From an uncultured Clostridia bacterium (lineage in GTDB: Bacteria > Bacillota > Clostridia > TANB77 > CAG-508), in NCBI GenBank assembly GCA_948630815.1, contig CAPIEU010000021.1, positions 1-19,478 of the forward strand: 19,478 bases of DNA, in the 5' to 3' direction. The notes beneath the pieces are model-generated. The model ran no database searches, was not told the origin of the DNA, and was given only the letters and a program-made list of their open reading frames with translations. Below, piece by piece: positions 8,641 to 15,647 of the stretch (the first letter of the stretch is position 1; each line of letters begins with the position of its first letter). Made by a program: the position numbers and the translations under genes.

Positions 8641-9372
8641 CTATTTTGTTGATTTTAATTTAATTAAAAATCCTATTGCAAATATTATTGCTATTCCTAT
8701 ACTTGCTATTATTATAAAGTCTATTTCTCCTGTTTTAGGTAATTTTCCATTTGAAACAGTATCTTTATCATTAGAAGCATTATTGTTTCCATTTGGTACT
8801 TGAACTGGTTTATTATTGTCTGTACCTGGTGTTACATCTGGTTTTTGACTATTTCCATTGTCAGGTATATTAATATCTCCTGTTCCTGAATTATCTTTCT
8901 TTAAAGTAACTTTTATACTTGTAGAATTTATTTGGGCTAGTTCTTTACCATCTGCTCCTGTTATATCTTTTAATGTAACTGTCGCACTTTCTTTTGCTGT
9001 TTCTTTCATTTTAAATGTTATTTTAAGCACATTTTCATTTTCTTTAGCAAATCCATTTCTAGTAATTACTATTTTACCATTACTTTCGTTATATGAAAAT
9101 CCTACTTGTGGTGTTTCCCAATTGTTTTGTCCTTCCATTTTTACTAATTCAAGACTATCTTTATCATATTCTAATGTTGCGCCTAATGAAATTATTCCTC
9201 TTTCAGATTGTATGTCTGTTATTTTAACAGTTACTGTAAATTCTTCATTTTTACTTACTTCTTTCTTTTCTGCTTCCATAGTTATATTACAACTAATTGC
9301 TGCATATACACTACTTGCCATACAAATTGTTACTAATAATACTAATAAAACTAATTTTAATATCTTTTTCAT
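8641..9372 (-). CDS. Cohesin-like LPKTG surface protein
   Basis: 243 residues. An N-terminal signal peptide (MKKILKLVLLVLLVTICMAS, likely cut after VYA) leads into a beta-rich domain at about 30-155 with features of a type I cohesin-like fold (KITDIQSERGIISLGATLEYD, LKITFKMKETAKESATVTL). A Pro/Asn/Gly-rich linker follows, then LPKTGE, a hydrophobic segment and KLKSTK, which is a complete sortase A cell-wall anchor. It probably sits on the cell surface and may bind a dockerin-like or other partner; no partner is visible here. It lies between spoIIIAH and priA, an unusual place, and may have its own promoter in the AT-rich gap at 9373-9538. No in-frame CGG. Confidence 0.82.
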   Translation of the reverse strand: MKKILKLVLLVLLVTICMASSVYAAISCNITMEAEKKEVSKNEEFTVTVKITDIQSERGIISLGATLEYDKDSLELVKMEGQNNWETPQVGFSYNESNGKIVITRNGFAKENENVLKITFKMKETAKESATVTLKDITGADGKELAQINSTSIKVTLKKDNSGTGDINIPDNGNSQKPDVTPGTDNNKPVQVPNGNNNASNDKDTVSNGKLPKTGEIDFIIIASIGIAIIFAIGFLIKLKSTK

Positions 9373-9538
9373 AAAACTCTCCTTTATATTAATTATTTAT
9401 TTTTTACATTACTTTTATTATAACACATTTTTCTAGTAATGTGAATTGTTTATTAGTATTTTTATATGTTTTTTGTGTTACAGATTAGTGTCGTTTTCGT
9501 TACGCTCCATGATAAGTTCGTCCAAATTCTGTTTTCAC

Positions 9539-10222
9539 TTACTTATTACTTATATGTATATTACTTATATCTACTTTAAGTTCTCGTGAAATAATATTTT
9601 GTATTTGTGCTATTTGTTCTTGTTTCAATTCATCTGCCTTTACTACTACACTAACACTTACATCATTTACAAATATTATGACTTTCTCAAATCCTTTTGT
9701 TGAAAGTAAATTTTCTGCTATCATTATAGCATTTTTAGTTTGATTTATTTTTGTAATTTCCTGCTCTGATATTGCTTTTTGTTCCCCAGAAATGCTTGTG
9801 CTTTCCAATAATTTTTGATATGTTTCTAGCATTTGCGAATACATTTTTTCTCTTTCTAATTTTGATGCTTCAAAATAATCATCTGTCTTTGTACTTGTTT
9901 CTACTGATGTACTATTTTCGTTTTCCATTGTTTTAGTATTAGTATTTTCTTTATTTACATTTGTTTGAATAGTATTATTGTTTTCTTTTGTATTAGTATT
10001 ACTAATTGTATTAATTATATTTTGTTTATCTTTTTCTTCTAATAATTCTCCACTATTTACAAGTGTCGCATCACCAATCGCAGCATATTGCTCGCCTCCT
10101 ATTACGTTTGAACTAGAAGTCACTGCTTGTTCATTTGCTGTATAGTTTAAATAACCTGCTGTAACTAACATTAATGCAATTACTAAAATTGCTAATTGAT
10201 TTTTCTTTAAAATCTTCACCAT
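9539..10222 (-). CDS. spoIIIAH: Stage III sporulation protein AH
   Basis: Mother-cell partner of SpoIIQ; its YscJ/FliF-like domain forms a ring of the feeding channel between mother cell and forespore. 227 residues. ATG 10222 (MVKILKKNQLAILVIALMLV) is chosen because GGAGG lies eight bases before; a longer frame up to 10300 runs through an intergenic repeat and is not real. One N-terminal membrane segment is followed by an Asn/Thr-rich linker (about 70-115) and a C-terminal soluble domain (KQNIINTISN...; EKVIIFVNDVSVSVVVK; REL.VDISNIHI) typical of the family. Last gene of the operon. No in-frame CGG. Confidence 0.9.
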   Translation of the reverse strand: MVKILKKNQLAILVIALMLVTAGYLNYTANEQAVTSSSNVIGGEQYAAIGDATLVNSGELLEEKDKQNIINTISNTNTKENNNTIQTNVNKENTNTKTMENENSTSVETSTKTDDYFEASKLEREKMYSQMLETYQKLLESTSISGEQKAISEQEITKINQTKNAIMIAENLLSTKGFEKVIIFVNDVSVSVVVKADELKQEQIAQIQNIISRELKVDISNIHISNK

Positions 10223-10262
10223 TGTTTTTACCTCCAATAAATTCAAAAAATTTTGTACTCTT

Positions 10263-10289
10263 GGGCATACACTAGGTCTGCCCCTACAT
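10263..10289 (-). repeat. Short dispersed hairpin repeat, copy 2
   Basis: Minus strand TGTAGGGGCAGACCTAGTGT then ATGCCC, between spoIIIAG and spoIIIAH. GGGGCA(G) and (T)GCCC arms can pair. Related to 5763-5787. Confidence 0.6.
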
Positions 10290-10330
10290 TTTAAATTCAA
10301 ATTTTTACTGTATGCAATTTGTCTATATTT

Positions 10331-10953
10331 TTATTCTTTTTTCATTTCAAATACTTGTATCTTATGTGTTTGAAGTCCTGTAACTGCTTCCACTGCCTGA
10401 ACAATATTATTTTTAACTGTAGCATTTGTTGCACCATCTGCTGTCACAATTGCACCTTCTATTTTAGGCTTTACTACTTTTCCGTGTCACTGGTACTTTT
10501 TCTCCATTTTCTTCTTTATATATAATATCCTTTGCTGTATCAGTTTGTGTAGTAGTACGTGTCCCACCGTCCAGAATCTTTTTCTTCTATTACACTATTT
10601 TTGTTGTTTTCGTTATACATTGCAACTACTTCACTACTTTCATAATATGTAATTAGTACTTTAACTTTTCCTACCCCATCAATATTAGACAATATTGATT
10701 CTAGTCTTGTTTCTAATGTATCTTCTTCTACACTCGCTACTGTACTTGTTTCTTCTACATTTGCTAACTGTTTTGTAATATTATCTTTTGTTTCTTGTTT
10801 TGTTTCTTCTTTATTATCTCCACTCCATATGCTGTTAATTGCAATAACTGTAATAATAAGTATTACTATAAAAACTACTATATTTTCTATTTTTTTCTTG
10901 CTACTTTTTTCATTTTGATTAAGCATTACTGCTTTAATCTTGTCTTTTAACAT
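10331..10953 (-). CDS. spoIIIAG: Stage III sporulation protein AG, read through two CGG +1 sites
   Basis: Ring-forming component of the SpoIIIA-SpoIIQ channel in the mother-cell membrane facing the forespore. ATG 10953 follows AAAGGAGGT. About 206 residues if both shifts occur. One membrane segment (IENIVVFIVILIITVIAINS), then a soluble domain with LESILSNIDGVGKVKVLITYYES. Codon 129 is CGG (10567-10569): skipping C gives SGGGTRTTTQTD, the conserved GGTR segment, whereas zero frame stops within six codons. The second CGG (10482-10484), 28 codons later, gives VPVTGKVVKPKIEG on skipping C, followed by the family C-terminus (GAIVTADGATN..VK..IVQAVEAVTGLQTHKIQV). An in-frame CGT between the sites is read as Arg. 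Without shifts the protein would lose its channel domain end. Confidence 0.9.
10482..10484 (-). other. In-frame CGG +1 recoding site, spoIIIAG second
   Basis: Context aca-CGG-aaa. Skipping C gives aca-GGA-aaa-gta (TGKV), matching the conserved VPVTGKV segment. Confidence 0.9.
10567..10569 (-). other. In-frame CGG +1 recoding site, spoIIIAG first
   Basis: Context gga-CGG-tgg. Skipping C gives gga-GGT-ggg-aca-cgt (GGGTR). This is one of two sites where the fourth base is T. Confidence 0.9.
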
Positions 10954-10979
10954 ACCTTTACCTCCTTTATATTTCGCTC

Positions 10980-11077
10980 CCAGGAAAGTAATATATTTAT
11001 TTTGAAAGATTTCGACACTAGCCTCTGTCGCTAAAAATTCCTGGTACTACACCTTTAAAAATAAATATATTACTTTC
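10980..11077. repeat. 98-base inverted-repeat element in the spoIIIAF-AG gap
   Basis: A perfect 20-base inverted repeat (GAAAGTAATATATTTATTTT at 10984-11003, its complement at 11058-11077) encloses about 54 bases. Inside, GACA/TGTC (near 11014-11029) makes a small hairpin. CCAGGAA (10980-10986) and TTCCTGG (11038-11044) offer an alternative stem that overlaps one arm. It fills most of the 162-base gap before spoIIIAG. It looks like a miniature mobile element or a structured leader; no transposase is nearby. Confidence 0.65.
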
Positions 11078-11115
11078 GTTTGCGCTAATTGCTTTTATAT
11101 TCTAATGTGTAAGAC

Positions 11116-11745
11116 TTATTCATTTACTTTTATACTTTTCTTATTTATCTCATATACACTTGATATGTACTTTTTTATTTCATTTTTTTCACTTTCCTTT
11201 AATTTATCTTTACCTTGATTATTACTATCATTTTTTATAGTATTTCCTATTGTTACTTTATCTATTTTATTAACTGTTACCATATTTGCTTCATTAGCTT
11301 GTACAGGATTATTTGCTTCTTTTTGTTTATATATTAATAAATTAACTCTACTTATTTTTCCATAATTTAATTCATTTTTAAACTCTATATCTAAATCTAT
11401 ATTTTCTACTATATATCCTTGTTCTTTTAGTTTTGCTTTCATATCCTGTTTTATATTATTTTCATATATTTCTTCTATTGATTTATCATTATTCTTTGTT
11501 AGACTTTGAGATATAACTTGTGATGTGTCTAACTCTTTAAAATACTTTTCATACTCAATATTGTCTAAATCGATATTGGTAATTTTCCCCAATATTGGTG
11601 ATATAATTGTAAATAATATGTATACTCCAATCACTGCTTTTATATATTTTTTATTATTTCCACTTGGTAATATCATTTCTATTATGCTAGCAATTATTAC
11701 AGCTACAATAATTTGTTCTGCCCATGTACTAAGAAAATCAATCAT
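11116..11745 (-). CDS. spoIIIAF: Stage III sporulation protein AF
   Basis: Membrane component of the SpoIIIA channel complex. 209 residues. Starts MIDFLSTWAEQIIVAVIIAS with two N-terminal membrane segments (about 10-28 and 34-54, the second NKKYIKAVIGVYILFTIISP), then a charged soluble domain with KQDMKAKLKEQGYIVENIDLD and a C-terminus EIKKYISSVYEINKKSIKVNE. This layout matches the family. It follows spoIIIAE by 14 bases, so the two are translationally close. No in-frame CGG. Confidence 0.9.
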   Translation of the reverse strand: MIDFLSTWAEQIIVAVIIASIIEMILPSGNNKKYIKAVIGVYILFTIISPILGKITNIDLDNIEYEKYFKELDTSQVISQSLTKNNDKSIEEIYENNIKQDMKAKLKEQGYIVENIDLDIEFKNELNYGKISRVNLLIYKQKEANNPVQANEANMVTVNKIDKVTIGNTIKNDSNNQGKDKLKESEKNEIKKYISSVYEINKKSIKVNE

Positions 11746-11759
11746 CTAAACCTCACAAC

Positions 11760-12924
11760 CTATCTATACATAAGTCCACTATTGGATATTTTTATTACTA
11801 ATGTCACACCTATAATAAGCATTACAGAAACAGTAACCAGCATTGCAAGTAATATTTTAAATGTATCTCCAATTCCGTGATAGTAATGATATAATTTTTT
11901 CATCTGCAATTGGCTCTATAATAGCAGATGCTATATAGTATGTCCCCATTAATAAGGTAAGTTTTATTATTGGTATAATACAGATTCCAATTACCACAAT
12001 AACCCCAATAATCCCTACTGCATTTTTTAAAATATTGCTACAACCTATCACTGTATCAACTGCATCTCCAAGAATTTTTCCAACAACTGGTATAAAGTTT
12101 GATACCGCCGCCTTAGCAGTTTTTGCAGTAATTCCATCTACGCTACTAGATAAACTTCCCTCTAATGATAGTACTCCAACAAATAAAGTAAGTGAAATTC
12201 CTAATGCCCATATTGTAGTACTTTTAAAATATTTTGAAATTTTTCCAATCTGTATTCTATTTGATACTTTTGAAATAATTCCAAGTGCTGTTCCTATCAA
12301 TATAAATGGTAAAAAAACTTTTGTTATCATATTTCCAATAAAATTAATTAAGAATAATAATATTGGTTGTGCAATACCAGCTGATGTAATGCTTCCTGTG
12401 GTCATCATTAATGTTATTAATATTGGTATTAAACTTCCGTGAAAACCCTACTAAATTTGATATTGTATCTTTTGTTAATTTAATAATATCTGAAAAATTG
12501 CTCATTACAAGAGTTACAATTAATATATATTGAACATAATATGTAATTTGAGATATACTCTTATTTTCTAATCCATCACTTATACTTTTTAAAATGCTAT
12601 GTACTACAATAACTACAATAATACTCCCGTACAATTGTAATAGTTTCTCTAACCTCTTTTCCAAACAAATTTATAATTTTACTAAATATAGTTTTATTAT
12701 CGATATTTCCTTTTATTGCATCACTCATTAAATCATTTAGATTAATTCCAGAAAAAACTTCTCCGTGTATATTTACCTGCTTCATCTACAAACCCTTTAA
12801 TGTTTAATGTTTGTGATTGACTTTTTAATATTTCTTCTTGTGAAGCTGAGCATGGAGTTATTATTAGAAAAAATGTAATAAATAGAAATAATACTCTTAC
12901 TATCCTTTTCCTTTGTTTTTGCAT
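11760..12924 (-). CDS. spoIIIAE: Stage III sporulation protein AE, read through four CGG +1 sites
   Basis: Polytopic membrane protein of the SpoIIIA channel. It starts at ATG 12924 (MQKQRKRIVRVLFLFITFFL, signal-like segment). Zero frame breaks four times, always at CGG: codon 54 (12763-12765, KYTGEVFSGINLND after skipping C), then 12627-12629 (TITIVGSIIVVIVVHS), 12437-12439 (GFSGSLIPILITLM) and 11875-11877 (LLSGIGDTFKILLA). Reading GGN at each gives one continuous product of about 386 residues, the family size, with several membrane segments, the ISDGLENKSISQITYYVQYI motif and a C-terminal membrane helix to TAG 11760. Two other CGG triplets (gcg-gcg-gta) are out of phase. Four separate insertions that all restore the same frame at glycines are very unlikely in a dead gene. 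Confidence 0.92.
11875..11877 (-). other. In-frame CGG +1 recoding site, spoIIIAE fourth
   Basis: Context tca-CGG-aat. Skipping C gives tca-GGA-att-gga (SGIG) and opens the C-terminal membrane helix. Confidence 0.9.
12437..12439 (-). other. In-frame CGG +1 recoding site, spoIIIAE third
   Basis: Context tca-CGG-aag. Skipping C gives tca-GGA-agt-tta (SGSL), leading into the SLIPILITLM segment. Confidence 0.9.
12627..12629 (-). other. In-frame CGG +1 recoding site, spoIIIAE second
   Basis: Context gta-CGG-gag. Skipping C gives gta-GGG-agt-att (VGSI). The only site with fourth base G. Confidence 0.9.
12763..12765 (-). other. In-frame CGG +1 recoding site, spoIIIAE first
   Basis: Context aca-CGG-aga. 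Skipping C gives aca-GGA-gaa-gtt (TGEV), at codon 54. Confidence 0.9.
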
Positions 12925-12998
12925 TACTTTCCCTTTCTTTAGTTACTGTTATATGTATTAAAAATGTTCCTATGTGGTAATCTAAGCCTTAATATTTT

Positions 12999-13385
12999 TT
13001 ATGGCAGTACTTTTACTACTGTTTCAAGAAGTGCTGATACAATTGGAATTGAAATAGCAATAATTATTACTTTTCCGCCTAAATCTACTTTGTTTGCAAT
13101 TGCTGTTTCTCCTGCATCTTTACATACACTTACTGCAAATTCTGTCAAAAATGCTATTCCTGTAATTTTTATTAATATCCCTAGGAATTGCCCATTAATA
13201 GCTGTTTTTAGTGATATATTTTCTAATAATTGAATAATTCCTGTAATTTTTCCTAGACTCATAAAAAGTATTACTGCTCCTCCTAGAATAGAAGCATACA
13301 TTGCAAATTCTGGCTTGTACTGTTTTAGTATAATAACAACAATTAATGTAATAAAAGCTATTCCTACTATTTTTATAATATCCAT
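12999..13385 (-). CDS. spoIIIAD: Stage III sporulation protein AD
   Basis: Small polytopic membrane protein of the SpoIIIA complex, 128 residues. Four hydrophobic stretches are visible (about 4-22, 28-46, 66-84, 100-122). Family features: MDIIKIVGIAFITLIV at the start, KQYKPEFAMYASILGGAVI, KITGIAFLTEFAVSVCKDAGE and IANKVDLGGKVIIIAISIPI. Its one CGG triplet (ggc-gga) is out of phase and the frame is intact. It lies 115 bases after spoIIIAC; these two genes usually abut, so something has been inserted in the gap. Confidence 0.93.
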   Translation of the reverse strand: MDIIKIVGIAFITLIVVIILKQYKPEFAMYASILGGAVILFMSLGKITGIIQLLENISLKTAINGQFLGILIKITGIAFLTEFAVSVCKDAGETAIANKVDLGGKVIIIAISIPIVSALLETVVKVLP

Positions 13386-13500
13386 TTTTTACCTCTCAAA
13401 GTTAGTTACTTTTAATAAATGCCTATCTAAAAGCCACCTATTGTTTATATCAAGAGAACATCATTTAGTAAAATGACTTTTTTAAAATCCGCTATAGTTA
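13386..13500. other. spoIIIAC-AD gap with repeat fragment
   Basis: No gene. Minus strand carries AGTAACTATAGCGGATTTTA followed by a CATTT/AAATG hairpin, and a second AGTAACTA close to the spoIIIAD side, giving direct repeats about 75 bases apart. ACTATAGCGGA recurs before spoIIIAA (15470-15480) and AGCGGATTTTAAAAAGT in the spoIIIAA-AB gap (14428-14444, other strand). This suggests a family of short insertions in the operon. Confidence 0.4.
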
Positions 13501-13695
13501 CTACAAATTAAATAATACTCTAACTGAATCAAATAATGTACTAATTTCCTTTATCACCATAGTAAGTACAATAACAAGTCCTGCAAGAGTAGTCATCATT
13601 GCCTGATCTTCTCTTCCTGCTCTTACTAATACTTGATGTAATACAGCAACTAAAATTCCAATTGCAGCTATTTTAAAAAGTAAATTAATATCCAT
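13501..13695 (-). CDS. spoIIIAC: Stage III sporulation protein AC
   Basis: Very small membrane protein of the SpoIIIA complex, 64 residues, the normal length. Two membrane helices are separated by a short charged turn: LLFKIAAIGILVAVLHQVL, then RAGREDQAMMTTLAGLVIVL, ending KEISTLFDSVRVLFNL. The VRAGREDQA turn is the family signature. AAGGAGA lies before the ATG. It follows spoIIIAB closely. No CGG in frame. Confidence 0.94.
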   Translation of the reverse strand: MDINLLFKIAAIGILVAVLHQVLVRAGREDQAMMTTLAGLVIVLTMVIKEISTLFDSVRVLFNL

Positions 13696-13720
13696 AATCT
13701 TCTCCTTTGTTTTTAAGTTT

Positions 13721-14231
13721 TTATATAAGTACTATAACTAATGCAAGTCCAGAAACAACTCCGTAATGTCTTATATAATTTCTCATTTTTTGTATATTCT
13801 TTTTCCGCTTTTTCTATTTGTGTATCTATAAATCTATCAGTTAATTCAATTTGGCTTACTTGTCCTGCTAAATCTGTTTTACCTAATAGCTTTCCAAGTC
13901 CTTTAATAACTTCCTTATCTTCTTTATTTATACTTGTATTTGATACCTCTATTGCATAATTCCATGCTTCTTTTGCTGTATTCTCATTCATATTTCTACT
14001 AGCATTTATAAATATATTTGAAATATTTTCTTTTAAATTACCTGAAATTTCTTTAAATATTTCTGGTACTGGTTCATATGTATATTTTATTTTTGTCTCA
14101 AATATGTTTAGTCCTCTTTTTATTTCTTTTAAATCTTCTACTCTGTTTTTATATTTATTTGATATAATTACTCCAATATATGATGAAAATAGTAGTATTG
14201 CCATTAAACTTATAAATTTTATAATTATCAT
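13721..14231 (-). CDS. spoIIIAB: Stage III sporulation protein AB, read through one CGG +1 site
   Basis: Membrane protein of the SpoIIIA complex, with a C-terminal fold related to GspF of type II secretion. ATG 14231 follows AAGGAG. N-terminal membrane helix (MIIIKFISLMAILLFSSYIG), the RVEDLKEIKRGLNIFETKI motif, then helical core with ELTDRFIDTQIEKAEKE. Codon 157 is CGG (13761-13763). Zero frame gives RSCFWTCISY and runs on in an unrelated frame; skipping C gives KTLGVVSGLALVIVLI then TAA at 13721, the standard family ending (C-terminal membrane helix). Total about 169 residues, the normal size. One other CGG (gcg-gaa) is out of phase. Confidence 0.92.
13761..13763 (-). other. In-frame CGG +1 recoding site, spoIIIAB
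   Basis: Context tta-CGG-agt. Skipping C gives tta-GGA-gtt-gtt (LGVV), the conserved start of the final membrane helix. Confidence 0.9.
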
Positions 14232-14483
14232 AACAACTCCTTTTTATAAAGTATATTCAGCTTGTACTACTTTTAGAACTATTTTTAATAAAAATATACT
14301 TTTATTAAATAAAGTAGTGTGAATTATTACAATTCATAACACAAAGTAGCTTCACGTGGACGCAAGAGCTTTTTATTTTTCAAAACCTTGAGAAAAAAAT
14401 AAAAATACCCTACCTCCAGCAAGATGAAGCGGATTTTAAAAAGTAACTGTAAATAATAACAATGTACTTTACATATAAAAAAT
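14232..14483. other. spoIIIAA-AB gap with nested inverted repeats
   Basis: A 252-base gap with no gene, where these two genes normally touch or overlap. It holds GCTTCA/TGAAGC (14349-14354, 14425-14430) around an inner T-rich/A-rich pair (about 14370-14406), and TAATAAAA/TTTTTATTA near 14286-14307. AGCGGATTTTAAAAAGTAAC at 14428-14447 resembles the repeat in the spoIIIAC-AD gap. The look is of a small insertion element rather than a promoter region. Confidence 0.45.
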
Positions 14484-15435
14484 TTATGCTAATACGTATT
14501 CTAAATTTATCTTGTTTAAGTTATAAACCTTATCTATTTCCCCTTTTCTTTTTTCATCCAAAAAAATAAGTCTTTCAAATATATGTGTATCTATAAGAGC
14601 AGAAATTTCTGGATTTAGTTTAATATCTTCCATGTTTTTTCCATGTACTGTAAAAATTCCTTTAATACCACAACATACTGCATAATTAATTGCTTCTACA
14701 TCATTCTTATTTCCAATCTCATCTGCTACTATAACTTTTGGAGACATAGAACGAATCATCATTTTCATTCCCATCCATTTAGGAACATTGTCTAATACAT
14801 CTGTCCTTGCTCCAACTTCATTTTGCGGAATCCCCTTATACATAGATGCAATTTCTCCTCTTTCATCTACTACTCCCACTGTTATGCCTTTAAAACTAAT
14901 TTGTTCCATTCCATTACTTATTTTTCTAACTAAATCACGAAGCATTGTAGTTTTTCCGTACTCCTGGCGGAGATATTATAAGAGTGTTAAATACATTGTT
15001 TTCTTCTATATTTAATATATGTTTAAGAATTCTATTACTTGCTCCAATTATTTGTTTTGCTATTCTAAAATTCAAACTTGAAATATAGCCAATATTTGTT
15101 ATCTTTCCTTCTGTCATTACAACACTTCCAGTAATACCAACCCTATGTCCTCCTTTTAAGGTAATATATCCATTACAGATTTGGTTTTGATATGAATAAA
15201 TAGAGTTATTACATATGTATTGTAATATTTCTAATATTTCTTCTTGTGATACTATTAAATTTTCTAAAACTTGTTCTAAATTTGTATATTTTAATATAAC
15301 TGGTTTAGATGCTCTTATTCTTATTTCTTCTAGAAGATTGATTTCATCACTACTTTTATCTTGTACAATTTTTCTATTTATTTCTCCTGCAATTCTCTTT
15401 GGAAAATATGATAATATTTCATTTAAATTTAACAT
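14484..15435 (-). CDS. spoIIIAA: Stage III sporulation protein AA (ATPase), read through one CGG +1 site
   Basis: AAA-type ATPase related to secretion ATPases, thought to power the SpoIIIA channel; cytoplasmic face of the mother-cell membrane. ATG 15435 (MLNLNEILSYFPKRIAGEIN) follows AAAGGGG. N-terminal part: LLEEIRIRASKPVILKY, ICNNSIYSYQNQICNGYIT, GGHRVGITGS. Codon 160 is CGG (14956-14958), in Walker A: zero frame gives PPGVRKNYNAS then stop; skipping C gives PPGVGKTTMLRDLVRKIS, the exact P-loop. Then GVVDERGEIASMY, GARTDVLDN.PK, Walker B-like PKVIVADEIG, and a family-like C-terminus. About 316 residues, the normal size. An in-frame CGT a few codons past the shift is read as Arg. Confidence 0.94.
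14956..14958 (-). other. In-frame CGG +1 recoding site, spoIIIAA Walker A
   Basis: Context gta-CGG-aaa. Skipping C gives gta-GGA-aaa-act-aca (VGKTT), with the invariant P-loop glycine. Confidence 0.93.
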
Positions 15436-15485
15436 AACTTGTCCCCTTTCAAGTCTCAAATAATTAAGTCCGCTATAGTCTTGCT

Positions 15486-15543
15486 GAATGTAGGACATTT
15501 TTGTTTTTCTTAAAAACATCAAAAAACAAAAAGTTCTACATTC
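15486..15543 (-). other. Long hairpin in the spoIIIAA leader
   Basis: GAATGTAG plus a T-rich arm (15486-15509) pairs with an A-rich arm plus CTACATTC (15521-15543), about 22 pairs with a small mismatch. It lies 50 bases before the spoIIIAA start. ACTATAGCGGA follows immediately (15470-15480), as in the operon's internal gaps. It could be a regulatory leader structure or a miniature element. Confidence 0.5.
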
Positions 15544-15591
15544 ACATATTGCTACTTATAAGTAAAAAGTCGTTTTCTTCTTATTAAATAC

Positions 15592-15632
15592 AAAAAAATA
15601 AAGCATATATTAATATATATGCTTTATTTTTT
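15592..15632 (-). terminator. Terminator of yebC (works in both directions on paper)
   Basis: AAAGCATATAT (15600-15610) and ATATATGCTTT (15615-15625) pair perfectly with A-rich and T-rich flanks on both sides. It separates yebC from the spoIIIA operon, so spoIIIAA needs its own promoter within about 15436-15590. Confidence 0.8.
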
Positions 15633-15647
15633 ATTCTTAGAACTCTA

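Noticed and set aside
8858..9436. Long plus-strand frames opposite minus-strand genes
   Set aside because: They lie opposite well-supported genes, are dominated by Leu/Phe/Ile/Ser as expected for antisense of A-rich genes, and lack ribosome binding sites.
10223..10300. Extended start of spoIIIAH
   Set aside because: The added residues are translated from an intergenic hairpin repeat; the start at 10222 has a strong ribosome binding site.
15436..15522. Extended start of spoIIIAA
   Set aside because: The extra stretch covers a hairpin leader and repeat; AAAGGGG before 15435 marks the true start.
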